DNA of 64,000 bases. It comes from Luteibacter yeojuensis. Lineage in GTDB: Bacteria; Pseudomonadota; Gammaproteobacteria; Xanthomonadales; Rhodanobacteraceae. The stretch is taken from the NCBI RefSeq assembly GCF_000964085.1, contig NZ_JZRB01000004.1:62001-126000 (forward strand), read 5' to 3'. The translations under genes and the position numbers were made by a program. The notes below the pieces were generated by a model. That model worked only from the letters and a program-made list of their open reading frames with translations, searched no databases and had not been told where the DNA came from. This document shows, one piece after another, positions 25,921-34,582 of the stretch; the stretch's first letter is position 1, and the number at the start of each line of letters is the position of its first letter.

Positions 25921-28242
25921 GTGCTCGATCGGGGTGAGCTTGAATTCCTTCGGGGGTGTTTCGCCCTTCAGGTAGCGCACGAAGTAATCCCAGCGGCGGC
26001 GCGTCATGTACTGCGTGGCGGCACCGTAGCCGTGGTGGGCGTTGGGGATCATGACCAGGTCGAAATCCTTGTTCGCCTTGATCAGCGCATCGACCACCAG
26101 CAGGGTTTCGTACGGCGGCACGTTATCGTCCGAGGTACCGTGCGCCAGCATGAGGTGGCCCTTCAGGCCGTCCACCCACTTCTGGTTCGCCTGGTCGTCG
26201 TAGTTCGACTTGCCGTCCTTGTCCTTGACCAGCAGGCCCTGCCACTTCTCGGCCCAGTCGTCTTCGTAGTTGCGGTTGTCGTGGTTGCCCGATTCCGAGA
26301 TGCCCACCTTGAAGGTATCGGCGTAGCGGAACATGGCCGTGGCGGTGGCGTTGCCGCCGCCGGAGTGGCCCCAGATGCCGACGCGGTCGCCATCGATCCA
26401 CGTGTTCTGCTTCACCAGCTGCTTCACGGCCGCGACCTGGTCGGGCAGCGTGTTGTCACCGATGTTCTGGAAATACGCATCGTGGAACGCCTTCGAGCGC
26501 AGCGGCGTGCCCATGCCGTCAACGGCCACCACCACGAAGCCGAGTTCGGCCAGCGCCTGGTTATCGCCGTGCGACGGCACGAAGCTGCGCGTGCGCACCG
26601 AACCCACCTGCGGGCCCGGGTAGATGTAGACCACCAGCGGGTATTTCTTCGACGGGTCGAACTTCGACGGCTTGAACATCTGGCCGTAGAGGTCGGTCTT
26701 GCCATCGCGCGCCTTCACGGTGAACGCGGTGGGGGCGACCCAGCCGGCGGCCTTGAGGCGCGAGATATCGGCCCTGGCCACTTCCTTCACGACGGCGCCG
26801 GTATCGCTGCGGCGGACCACGGCGACGGGCGGCGTGTTGATATCGCTGTACGAATCGAAGAAGTACGTGCCGTCCTTCGACATCGACACGGTGTGGTCGA
26901 ACTTCTCCGGGGTCAGCAGGGTGAGGTTCGAGCCATCGAAGTTCACCTTGTAGAACGACTGGAAGTACGGATCGACGCCCTTCTCGCGGCCCACGCCACG
27001 GAACCAAATGGTCTTCGTCTTCGGGTCGATATGCAGCACCTGGGTGACGTTCCAGTCGCCCTTGGTGATCTGCTTCTCAAGCTTGCCCGTCTTCAGGCTG
27101 TAGGCGTACAGGTGGCCCCAGTTGCTGCGCTCGGAGAACCAGATGACCTGATCGGTCTCGGGCACGTACTGCCAGTTGGCGTTCTCGAAGCCGCCCTCGA
27201 AGTACGTCTTGGCTTTTTCGTCGAACACGGTGCGGACATCGCCCGTCTCCGGGTTGGCCAGGCGCACCCATTCGTGCGTGTGGTCGCGCGCGGTGGAAAC
27301 GAACGCGATGCTCTTGCCATCGGCCGACCAGCGCACGTCGTCCCATACGCCGGGGCTGCACGAGACATCGTCGCACACCGTGGAGCGGTGCTGGTCAGGC
27401 TGCATCTTGAAGCGCACGGTCTTCTTCGTCGGCACGTCGATGACGACGCGCTCGATCATGGTCACGTCTTTGTCGCCCGGCAGCGGGTACTTCCAGGTAT
27501 CGACCGTGGGGTGGCCCACGTTGACGCTGACCGTGGTCATTTCGCCGGTCTTGCGCTGGTCCTGCTGGAACGTGGCCAGCTTCTTCGAATCCGGCGACCA
27601 CACCACGATGGCTTCGTCGGTGTGCTTCCAGCCGGCGTTGTCGGTGGCGTAGCCGAAATCCTTGATGCCATCGGTGGTGAGCTGCGTCTCGGCGCCCGTG
27701 GCCACGTCGCGCACCCACAGGTTCCAGTCGCGCACGAAGGCCTCGGACTTGCCATCGGGCGACTTCAGGCCCGGCTCCTCGCCGTAGGGCTTGCCGTTCG
27801 GGTCTTTCTTCACCGCGGCCAGCTCGCACTTGCCCATGGCCTTGTCGCACACGTAGTGCTTGCCGCCCGAGGTGATGTCGAGGCCATCATCCGGGCGCAC
27901 GACGAAATCGGTGACCGGCAGCTTGGCCGGGTCGACCTTCTTGCCGGTGGACGCGGCGAGGGCCTTGGCCACCTTCTCGCGATCGAAAGCGGGCGTGGCC
28001 TTGCCGGTGCCAAGGTCGACGGTGATGAACTGGTCGCCGTCCTTGTCATGGTCGCGATACCAGAAGTGGGTATCGTCGAGCCACTTCACGCGCTGCACCG
28101 AGTGGTCCACCAGCGGCATGGTGTTGTTCGCCAGCATCGCGTCGGCGCGGCGGTAATCGTCGACGCTTACGGTCTGGGCGGAAACGGCCCCGGCGAGGCC
28201 GAGGAGGACGGCGCCCGCGAGCGCCGGGTAATGCTTGGACAT
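25918..28242 (-). CDS. S9-family peptidase (dipeptidyl-peptidase IV type)
   Basis: A 774-residue periplasmic serine peptidase that removes dipeptides, often X-Pro, from peptide N-termini. A signal peptide covers residues 1-22 (ending AVSA). Residues about 40-490 form the DPP IV beta-propeller (PF00930), with repeats such as WSADGKSIAFVS. Residues about 530-765 form the alpha/beta hydrolase domain (PF00326), with the nucleophile S627 in GIWGHSGGGNATA, the aspartate near D705 in GTSDDNVPP and the histidine near H736-H737 in NAHHGYG. The start at 28242 fits the signal peptide; a longer frame is unlikely. Its product probably feeds peptide nutrition. Confidence 0.92.
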   Translation of the reverse strand: MSKHYPALAGAVLLGLAGAVSAQTVSVDDYRRADAMLANNTMPLVDHSVQRVKWLDDTHFWYRDHDKDGDQFITVDLGTGKATPAFDREKVAKALAASTGKKVDPAKLPVTDFVVRPDDGLDITSGGKHYVCDKAMGKCELAAVKKDPNGKPYGEEPGLKSPDGKSEAFVRDWNLWVRDVATGAETQLTTDGIKDFGYATDNAGWKHTDEAIVVWSPDSKKLATFQQDQRKTGEMTTVSVNVGHPTVDTWKYPLPGDKDVTMIERVVIDVPTKKTVRFKMQPDQHRSTVCDDVSCSPGVWDDVRWSADGKSIAFVSTARDHTHEWVRLANPETGDVRTVFDEKAKTYFEGGFENANWQYVPETDQVIWFSERSNWGHLYAYSLKTGKLEKQITKGDWNVTQVLHIDPKTKTIWFRGVGREKGVDPYFQSFYKVNFDGSNLTLLTPEKFDHTVSMSKDGTYFFDSYSDINTPPVAVVRRSDTGAVVKEVARADISRLKAAGWVAPTAFTVKARDGKTDLYGQMFKPSKFDPSKKYPLVVYIYPGPQVGSVRTRSFVPSHGDNQALAELGFVVVAVDGMGTPLRSKAFHDAYFQNIGDNTLPDQVAAVKQLVKQNTWIDGDRVGIWGHSGGGNATATAMFRYADTFKVGISESGNHDNRNYEDDWAEKWQGLLVKDKDGKSNYDDQANQKWVDGLKGHLMLAHGTSDDNVPPYETLLVVDALIKANKDFDLVMIPNAHHGYGAATQYMTRRRWDYFVRYLKGETPPKEFKLTPIEH

Positions 28243-28339
28243 GGGTAACCCCTTGGCGGAACGTGTCGGCGCGGAGGGCGCCGCGAACCGGACGAGGCTA
28301 GCCCCCGTCACCGCCCCGGGCGTATGCCATAGGTCATGG

Positions 28340-29161
28340 TCAGCCCTGCCCGCCCCGCTCGCGCCGCACCCGGAAGCGCCGGCCCTGCCGCTCGGTCATC
28401 TTCAGCGCCAGCCCATCGGGCAGCACCTTGAACAGCCACTTGATGAAGCGGTTCATCCGGCCGTTGACGTACACGGGCTTACCGGCTTCCACGGCATCCA
28501 GCCCCTCGCGGGCCACCGTGGCGGCGTCCATCCACATGTAGCCAGGCATCTTCGAGACGAGGGGGCGCGCCCCGTTGACATCGTGGAACTCGGAGTAGGT
28601 GAAACCCGGGCACAGCGCGGTCACATGCACACCGGTGCCGGCCGCCTCGAGCGCCAGCGACTGCGAGAACCGGATGAGGTAGGCTTTGGAGGCGCCGTAC
28701 AGCGTGTGGCCCGCGGACCCCGGCACGAGGCCCGCCAGCGAGGCGACGTTGACGATGCGGCCGTAGCCGCGTGCCTTCATGCCCGGCAAGAGGCGCCAGG
28801 CCAGTTCGGTCGGTGCGGCCATCATCACCTGGATGAAGGCCGCGTGTGCCTCCCACGGCTGCTCGTCGAGGTAACCGGTAAGGCCATAGCCCGCGTTGTT
28901 GATGAGCACGTCGATGTGCAGGCCCTGGTCGCCCAGCGCCGCGACGAGGGCTTCGGCGGCGTCGGTACGGGCAAGGTCGAGCGGCGCCACGATGGCCTCG
29001 ATGGCATGGCGCTCGCGCAGCTCGGCCGCGAGCGCTTCGAGGCGGTCGGTGCGGCGCGCGGTGAGCACCACGTCGAAGCCGCGGCGGGCCAGTTCGCGGG
29101 CGAAGGCCTCGCCGATGCCGGCAGAGGCGCCGGTGACGAGGGCGCGGCGGTTCGATGCCAT
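28340..29161 (-). CDS. SDR-family oxidoreductase
   Basis: A 273-residue short-chain dehydrogenase/reductase. The cofactor motif is ALVTGASAGIGEAFA (residues 6-20), NNAG lies near residue 84, and the catalytic serine, tyrosine and lysine are in NVASLAG and YGASKAY. The C-terminal 50 residues (RMNRFIKWLFKVLPDGLALK then a basic tail) suggest membrane association, as in DltE/YqjQ-like SDRs acting on lipids or other hydrophobic substrates. Substrate is unknown. The start at 29161 places the glycine motif at the expected distance; upstream sequence in the same frame is not family-like. Confidence 0.88.
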   Translation of the reverse strand: MASNRRALVTGASAGIGEAFARELARRGFDVVLTARRTDRLEALAAELRERHAIEAIVAPLDLARTDAAEALVAALGDQGLHIDVLINNAGYGLTGYLDEQPWEAHAAFIQVMMAAPTELAWRLLPGMKARGYGRIVNVASLAGLVPGSAGHTLYGASKAYLIRFSQSLALEAAGTGVHVTALCPGFTYSEFHDVNGARPLVSKMPGYMWMDAATVAREGLDAVEAGKPVYVNGRMNRFIKWLFKVLPDGLALKMTERQGRRFRVRRERGGQG

Positions 29162-29316
29162 GGCAGGTTCCTTGGTGGCGTGAGGCGTGATGGCCGAGTA
29201 TGCCTGCTGCGCGTATGAACGCGGGCCGTGCGTGGTGGCGAGGGCCACGCGATGTTCACGCGGCGCACCCGGTGCCGGACGCGATGCTGGCCGCCCACCC
29301 CCAAGGAGCCACGCCC

Positions 29317-29778
29317 ATGACTGCAACGACCGAACACGACATCAAGGTGCTCAACAACCTGATCGAAACCACGATCGACAGCGCCGAGGGCTACGGTGAG
29401 GCCGCGAAGGACGCGCATAACACCCGTTATGCCGCGGCCTTCCAGCTGCGCGCCGCCGAGCGCCGCCAGGTGGCGCAGCGCCTGCAGCAGCAGGTGCGTT
29501 CGCTGGGCGGTAACCCTGAGGACGACGGCACGGTGCTCGCCAAGGCGCACCGCATGTTCGTCGAACTGCGCGCGAAGATCGGCTCGAAGGATGACGTCGC
29601 CATCGTCGACGAAGTGGAACGCGGCGAAGACCACATCAAGGCGAAGTACGAAGACGCCATGAAGGACAGCGACGTCACCGCCGGCACGCGCTCGCTCATC
29701 AACGAATCGTACGTGTCGGTGAAGACCGGCCACGACCAGATGCGCGACCTGAAGCATTCGCTGCACGGTTCGCACTGA
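29317..29778 (+). CDS. PA2169-type four-helix-bundle protein (DUF2383)
   Basis: A 153-residue, highly charged, all-helical protein. VLNNLIETTIDSAEGYGEAAKD and FQLRAAERRQVAQRLQQQVRSLGG are typical of the DUF2383/PA2169 family, a ferritin-like four-helix bundle often linked to stress or envelope responses. EDHIKAKYEDAMKD gives possible carboxylate ligands, but metal binding is not shown. AAGGAG lies 9 bases before the ATG at 29317; an ATG 33 bases upstream lacks a site. A clean terminator follows. Confidence 0.85.
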   Translation: MTATTEHDIKVLNNLIETTIDSAEGYGEAAKDAHNTRYAAAFQLRAAERRQVAQRLQQQVRSLGGNPEDDGTVLAKAHRMFVELRAKIGSKDDVAIVDEVERGEDHIKAKYEDAMKDSDVTAGTRSLINESYVSVKTGHDQMRDLKHSLHGSH

Positions 29779-29797
29779 CAGTAGCGGTGGTTAATGA

Positions 29798-29825
29798 AAA
29801 GGCCCCGGCTAACGCCGGGGCCTTT
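29798..29825. terminator. Rho-independent terminator
   Basis: AAAGGCCCCGGC and GCCGGGGCCTTT pair around TAAC, with T and A tracts at the ends, 20 bases after the DUF2383 stop codon. It may work in both directions. Confidence 0.88.
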
Positions 29826-29835
29826 GCTGTCTCTG

Positions 29836-29900
29836 TAGGAGCCCACCCTGTGGGCGAAAGCTTTTCGCGAAGAGCTGTCGCCCACGGAGTGGGCTCCTGC
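29836..29900. repeat. REP-like hairpin, family A
   Basis: Arms TAGGAGCCCACCCTGTGGGC and GCCCACGGAGTGGGCTCCT around a TCGCGAAGAGCTG-containing centre. It lies between convergent genes just after a terminator. Confidence 0.85.
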
Positions 29901-29911
29901 AGGGGCCGCGT

Positions 29912-30442
29912 TTATTTGGCAGCGTCGTCCTGTGCCATCAGGGCGTTGATCTGGCCCTTGTGCGATTCGTAGAAGGCCACGTTCTTCTGGTTGACCTTCG
30001 ACTGGTCGACGTACTGCGCCATCTGCGGGTTGTTCTTCGCTTCCGACGCGATGGCCGCGTTGGTGACGGCGAGGTTGGCCAGCATGAAATCACGCGGGGT
30101 GAAGCCGTGCTTCTGGATCAGCGGCCCGATGCGCGGGTCGGAGTCGGTGACGGTCTTGGCCAGGTCGTCGAGCGAATGGATCTTCGAGAAATCGGTTTCG
30201 GCATCCTTCGGCTTGATGCCCTGCTTCTTCGCATCCTGCGACACCGCCACGAGGCGGTTGAACACGTCGTCGGTGAGGTTGTAGTTCTGGATGGCCGCGC
30301 GGTCGGACGCAGGAATCTGCGACGCGGGGTTGACGGCCGGCGCAGGCGCCGCCTGGGGCGCGGCCTGCTGCGCGAACGCCGACGGGGCGAGGGTAGCGGT
30401 GGCCAGCAGCGCGGCGAAAACGTAGCGGAACTTCACGGGCAT
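29912..30442 (-). CDS. Hypothetical exported protein
   Basis: A 176-residue protein with a signal peptide (residues 1-24, MPVKFRYVFAALLATATLAP then SAFA) and a low-complexity Q/A/P linker (about residues 25-45). The mature part is mostly helical (YNLTDDVFNRLVAVSQDAKK, FMLANLAVTNAAIASEAKNN, VAFYESHKGQINALMAQDD). It has no cysteines and no recognised domain. It is probably a soluble periplasmic protein. The ribosome binding site (AGGAGATGCCC) is clear. No function is proposed. Confidence 0.75.
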   Translation of the reverse strand: MPVKFRYVFAALLATATLAPSAFAQQAAPQAAPAPAVNPASQIPASDRAAIQNYNLTDDVFNRLVAVSQDAKKQGIKPKDAETDFSKIHSLDDLAKTVTDSDPRIGPLIQKHGFTPRDFMLANLAVTNAAIASEAKNNPQMAQYVDQSKVNQKNVAFYESHKGQINALMAQDDAAK

Positions 30443-30495
30443 CTCCTTGGGTTCGGTCCGTGGCTGGACGGTGCGCCAGCATAAAGGGCCAAATG

Positions 30496-31269
30496 TTAGC
30501 TATGTGTCTGCGTGGTCACGTTTTCTTCAGGAACCCGGGGCACGTTCCAGCCCAGCGCGTTGTACACGTGGTAACGCCACACGCCCACGTATTCGTGCAG
30601 GGCGAAGTCGGCGAAGAAGAGGTTTTCCGTACCCGGCAGCCAGTCGTAGCGGGCGGCGACGTAATCGCCGCGGACGGGCTCGGCGCGGATGCCGAAATGG
30701 GCGAAGTAGAGCACCGCCCGCTTCAGGTGGATGGCCGACGACACCAGCACCACCTTGTCCGCGCCATAGGCCTTCAGCAGCGGCTGGCTGTTCTGCGCGT
30801 TCTGGAACGTGTTCATGCTGCGCGCCTCGAGCATCATGTCGCCGCGCGGCACGCCCAGCCGGCCGAGCGTGATGGCGTAGGTATCGGCTTCGGCCAGGCC
30901 GGTGCGCATGGCGTCGCCACCGCTCACCTCCACCTTGCAATCGGCGCCCGTGGCCTTGCACGCACGGTAAAGCTCCGCCGTGCGCAGGATGCGGCCATCG
31001 GCATAAAGGCTGGGCTCGACGCCACCGGCGCCCGTGCGCACCGTGCCGGCACCCAGCAGGATGATGGCGTTCTTCTGCCCCCAGCCAGCCACATCGGGCG
31101 CGAACCCCGATTGCAGGTTGCCGAGCAGGAAGGCGGTGAGCGGACCGCAGCCAGCGAAGAACAGCCACGCCACGGCAAACACCACCAGCGTGGATGCCGC
31201 GCGGCGTCGACGGCGCCAGCCCAGAATCGCGGCGACGAGGAGCAGGACGAGGAACAGGGTCAGGATCAT
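30496..31269 (-). CDS. YdcF-family membrane-anchored protein (DUF218)
   Basis: A 257-residue protein with two N-terminal membrane helices (about residues 2-17 and 27-45), then a periplasmic DUF218 domain. AIILLGAGTVRTG, LYADGRILRTAELYRACK, VSGGDAMRTGLAEADTYA, LEARSMNTFQNAQNS and VLVSSAIHLKRAVLYF are the conserved family blocks. Family members (SanA, ElyC, YdcF) act in envelope and peptidoglycan-precursor homeostasis, though the chemistry is not settled. The start at 31269 places the first helix directly at the N-terminus. Confidence 0.85.
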   Translation of the reverse strand: MILTLFLVLLLVAAILGWRRRRRAASTLVVFAVAWLFFAGCGPLTAFLLGNLQSGFAPDVAGWGQKNAIILLGAGTVRTGAGGVEPSLYADGRILRTAELYRACKATGADCKVEVSGGDAMRTGLAEADTYAITLGRLGVPRGDMMLEARSMNTFQNAQNSQPLLKAYGADKVVLVSSAIHLKRAVLYFAHFGIRAEPVRGDYVAARYDWLPGTENLFFADFALHEYVGVWRYHVYNALGWNVPRVPEENVTTQTHS

Positions 31270-31309
31270 GGGGCCCGAGCGTATCAGAGAGCCATGAAAC
31301 AAGATCGTG

Positions 31310-31681
31310 TCAGCGCGCGGCCAGCGCCTTTTCGAGACAGGTGGCAAGCGCACTGCCGGCGAAGGGCTTGCCGAGGTAGCAGAACGCGCCCGCCGCCATC
31401 ACCGTCTGGCGGATCGCATCGTCGGGGTAGCCGGAAACGAACACCATGGGGTAGGTGCGGCCGCGGGCCAGCAGGCGCCGCTGCAGGTCGGTGCCATCCA
31501 TGCCAGGCATGTGCACGTCGGAGACCAGGCAATCGACCCCTTCATCGCCGCCGGGGCGGAGGAAATCCTCGGCGGAGGCAAAGCCCCGCGCCTCGTGCCC
31601 CAGCGACCGGACCAGGCTCGCGGTGGCCACGCGCACCGCGTCGTCGTCGTCCACGATCGCCACAATCCTGTTCGCGGCCAA
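31310..31681 (-). CDS. Single-domain response regulator
   Basis: A 123-residue receiver domain with no output domain. The acidic pocket is IVDDDD (residues 10-14), the phospho-acceptor is D55 in CLVSDVHMPGMDG, the conserved threonine/serine lies in FVSGYPDD and the lysine in YLGKPF. The sequence style is that of FixJ-type receivers. It follows the FixJ-type regulator gene in the same direction (67 bases) and probably receives phosphate from the same kinase as a shunt or competitor; this is inference. Confidence 0.88.
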   Translation of the reverse strand: MAANRIVAIVDDDDAVRVATASLVRSLGHEARGFASAEDFLRPGGDEGVDCLVSDVHMPGMDGTDLQRRLLARGRTYPMVFVSGYPDDAIRQTVMAAGAFCYLGKPFAGSALATCLEKALAAR

Positions 31682-31748
31682 ACTGCGATCCTCGTCACGC
31701 GCTACTGCTGCGCGGGCCTACAGTGCGCCGCCGGGCCCGCGATGGGAA

Positions 31749-32390
31749 TCATACGGAGGTGTGGTCGCCCAATGCTTCCGCGTGGCGCACCAGGTCGGCC
31801 AGCGAGCGCACGCCCATCTTGCGCATGACGTTGCCACGGTGGATTTTCACCGTGATTTCGGACAAACCCAGCAACGCGCCCACCTGCTTGTTCATCAGGC
31901 CGGCGGTGACATGGCGCATCACTTCGCGCTCGCGTGGCGTGAGCGACGCGTAGGCCGTGCGCACGGCCGACAGCGCATGCGTCTCGCGGCGGCTGGCGGC
32001 GTCGCGCTCGATCGCCGCGGCCACCGCGTCGAGCATGTCCTGGTCGCGGAACGGCTTGGCGAGGAAATCCAGCGCGCCCGCTTTCATGGCGCGCACGGAC
32101 ATGGGGATATCGCCGTGCCCGGTCATGAACACGATGGGCAGGCTGTTCTCCATGGCCGCCAGCTGCGATTGGAAATCGAGGCCGCTGACACCCGGCAGGC
32201 GCACGTCGAGCACCAGGCAACCGGGCGCGGCGGCGTTCTCGCGGGCAAGGAAATCGGCGGCGCTGCCGAAGGTGGCCACCGCCAGGCCCACGGAGCGGAA
32301 CAACGATGCCAGCGCCTCGCGCACCGCCTGGTCGTCGTCGACGACGCAGACGACGGGCACCAGGGCCACGGCAGGCATCGGCTGGGTCAT
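31749..32390 (-). CDS. FixJ-type response regulator
   Basis: A 213-residue two-component regulator. The receiver domain (residues 12-130) has acidic residues VVDDD, phospho-acceptor D62 in CLVLDVRLPG, and KPF near residue 112. The LuxR-type helix-turn-helix (about residues 148-205) contains LTPREREVMRHVTAG and LSEITVKIHRGNVMRKMG. FixJ-type regulators activate transcription as phosphorylated dimers. The start overlaps the stop codon of the sensor kinase gene (ATGA), so the pair is translationally coupled. Confidence 0.93.
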   Translation of the reverse strand: MTQPMPAVALVPVVCVVDDDQAVREALASLFRSVGLAVATFGSAADFLARENAAAPGCLVLDVRLPGVSGLDFQSQLAAMENSLPIVFMTGHGDIPMSVRAMKAGALDFLAKPFRDQDMLDAVAAAIERDAASRRETHALSAVRTAYASLTPREREVMRHVTAGLMNKQVGALLGLSEITVKIHRGNVMRKMGVRSLADLVRHAEALGDHTSV

Positions 32391-34330
32391 GCGCGGGCCT
32401 CCTCGGCCACCGCGAGCGGCAGCGTGAAATGGAAGGTAGCCCCCCCGCCGGGGCGATTGGTCGCCCACAGGCGCCCACCGTGAGATTCCACGGTCGAACG
32501 GCAGATGGCAAGCCCCATGCCCATGCCACCGCCGCGGCTAGTCACGAAGGCGTCGAAAAGGTGGGCGGCGATATCGTCCGGGATGCCCGTGCCGGTGTCC
32601 TCCACCTCGACGAGGAGCGTGCCGGGGTCGCTGGCCTGCGCACGCAGGGTCAGCTCGCGCGCGCCGGGCACGCTGCCCATGGCCCGGATGGCGTTGGCCA
32701 TCAGGTTCACCACCACCTGTTGCAGCTGCACGCGGTCGCCGTGCGGCGTGGGCGTCTCGTGCTCCATGTCGATGGTGAGCGTGATGCGGTGCCGGGCCAG
32801 TTCGCCGTCGAGCAGGCGCGCGCATTCCCCGGCCAGGCTGCGCAGGCAGAAGGCGGCGTGCTGGCGCGGTTCCTTGCTCGCCAGCGAGCGCACGCGGTTC
32901 ACCACGTCGCTGGCCCGGCGCGCATCGCGCACCACGCGCTCGATGCCCTCGCAGGCCTCGGCCAGGTCCGGCGCGTCGCGGCGCAGCCAGCGCAACGCGG
33001 CTTCGCCGTGGGTGACGATGGCGGCCAGCGGCTGGTTCACCTCGTGCGCGATGGTGGCGCTCATCTCGCCGAGGGCGGTGACGCGCGCCGCCTGGGCCAG
33101 TTCGCTTTGCACCGCGATGAGCGCGTGCTCGGCGCGCTTGCGGGCGGTGATGTCGACGACACTGACCAGCACGCGGTCGTAGCGCGTGGGGCCCAGCGGC
33201 ATGCTGACGGCGAACAGCACGTCCACCCGTTCGCCCTTCAGGTTCATGAGGTGGGTTTCGCCCTCCGCCGCACCGGTGCCGTCAAACACCGTGAGCAGCA
33301 CCTGGGCGAACGTACGGTCACTCCCGGGCAGGAAGCGGTCGAGTGGGCCCAGCAAGTCGTCGCGGCTGTGCGCGCCCAGCAGGCGTACCGTGGCCGCGTT
33401 CACGTCGGTCACCCGCGTGAGCGCGCAGGCATCGCGGACGAACGCCGGGTGTTTGTCGAGGTACGCGGCAAGATCCACCACGCCCTGCTCGCGTAGCTGC
33501 GCGATGCGCCCCACCACCAGGGTGTAATCCTCCTCCCAGAACGAGAACCGCGCGCTTTCGAAAATGGCGCGGTAGCGGCGCTCGCTTTCCCCCAGCGCCG
33601 CGTCGGCGGCGCGCCGCGCGGTGATGTCGGTGCCCGCCTCGAGGATGAGCTGCGCGCGGCCCGCGCCATCGCGCAGCAAGGCGCAACGCGCCTCGACCAG
33701 CACGATGCGCCCGTCGCGGTGCTGCTGGATCAGCTCGCCCTCCCAGCGGCCCTCGTTGAACACGTGCGCATCCATCTCGGCGCGGTTGCCGGCGAACGCC
33801 GTGGCCAGCAGCTCGCTGGCGCGGCGGCCGATCGCCTCGCGCGCCGTATAGCCATACAGCGCTTCCGCGCCACCGTTCCATTCCACGATGACATCGTCGG
33901 TATCGCGCACGTAGATCGAATCGTGCGTGAGGTCGATGAGGCTGGCCTGGCGGATGATGGTGGCCATGCGCGCACTGCCACGCAGCGCGAGTACACCCGT
34001 GACGATGATGGCTGCGAGGCTGACCAGGCAGCGCAGCAGGGCCGCGTCGGGCGCGGGCCAGCCATGGCCGTGCGCATACGAGGCCACGGTGAGGGCGCAA
34101 CACCCCGCGGCGGCCGCGATGATGGCGCCGCGCTGGGCACCCGCGGCGACCAGCAACACCACCACGAGGTAGACCACGGCCACGGCGCCCTGCAGGGCGG
34201 TGAAGGTATCGACGACGAACACGCCCAAAGCCAGCAGCGTGGCCAGCGCCACGCGCCAGCCCGAGGCAGCCCGGCGCGGCCCGGCGAGGGTGCGGGCGGG
34301 GTCGGGCGCGGGGGCGGCAGGTCGGGGCAT
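32387..34330 (-). CDS. Membrane sensor histidine kinase with two PAS domains (FixL-like)
   Basis: A 647-residue kinase. Three to four membrane helices lie at residues about 25-115. PAS 1 follows at about 127-235 (SIYVRDTDDVIVEWNGGAEALYGYTAREAIG) and PAS 2 at about 250-395. The HisKA domain has H429 in GEMSATIAHEVNQPLAAIV, and the ATPase domain holds NLMANAIRAMG (N box), DTGTGIP and GGGMGMGLAICR. The HEVNQPLAA box is typical of FixL/DctB-type kinases. It should phosphorylate the FixJ-type regulator encoded next. No heme-binding signature is evident in the PAS domains, so the signal is unknown. The start at 34330 avoids a long unlikely upstream extension. Confidence 0.9.
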   Translation of the reverse strand: MPRPAAPAPDPARTLAGPRRAASGWRVALATLLALGVFVVDTFTALQGAVAVVYLVVVLLVAAGAQRGAIIAAAAGCCALTVASYAHGHGWPAPDAALLRCLVSLAAIIVTGVLALRGSARMATIIRQASLIDLTHDSIYVRDTDDVIVEWNGGAEALYGYTAREAIGRRASELLATAFAGNRAEMDAHVFNEGRWEGELIQQHRDGRIVLVEARCALLRDGAGRAQLILEAGTDITARRAADAALGESERRYRAIFESARFSFWEEDYTLVVGRIAQLREQGVVDLAAYLDKHPAFVRDACALTRVTDVNAATVRLLGAHSRDDLLGPLDRFLPGSDRTFAQVLLTVFDGTGAAEGETHLMNLKGERVDVLFAVSMPLGPTRYDRVLVSVVDITARKRAEHALIAVQSELAQAARVTALGEMSATIAHEVNQPLAAIVTHGEAALRWLRRDAPDLAEACEGIERVVRDARRASDVVNRVRSLASKEPRQHAAFCLRSLAGECARLLDGELARHRITLTIDMEHETPTPHGDRVQLQQVVVNLMANAIRAMGSVPGARELTLRAQASDPGTLLVEVEDTGTGIPDDIAAHLFDAFVTSRGGGMGMGLAICRSTVESHGGRLWATNRPGGGATFHFTLPLAVAEEARA

Positions 34331-34582
34331 CCGGTGGCTCGTCGCGGTGGTCTTATACGGATTCGGCCGAAATCGTGGAGAAAACGCCCTTGGGTGTCTT
34401 GCACGCCGGTGATGGTTTTTGACCGTTACGGCATGACCGTTACAAGAAAGGGGGCGAAGGTCCAAATCATCCTTAGGTATGGGCCCCCAGAGCCCAACGT
34501 AGAATTCTGCCGACCCCGCCAGCGCGCATAGGCTCCCACCATGGGCCCCGTGCCCATGCCCCTGCCCCTGCGGAGCCCGACC
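34331..34582. promoter_or_regulatory. Divergent region between the sensor kinase and an AraC regulator
   Basis: A 252-bp spacer. It contains two identical 10-base direct repeats, TGACCGTTAC, at 34430-34439 and 34444-34453 (14-base period). A partly paired stretch follows (GGGGGC at about 34461 with GCCCCC at about 34489, enclosing AAGG/CCTT). Direct repeats suit AraC-type or response-regulator binding; neither can be assigned from sequence. Confidence 0.4.

Noticed and set aside
25822-28248. Long plus-strand frame opposite the S9 peptidase (808 codons)
   Set aside because: Its composition (H/R/G/V repeats) and complete overlap with a well-recognised peptidase mark it as a shadow frame.
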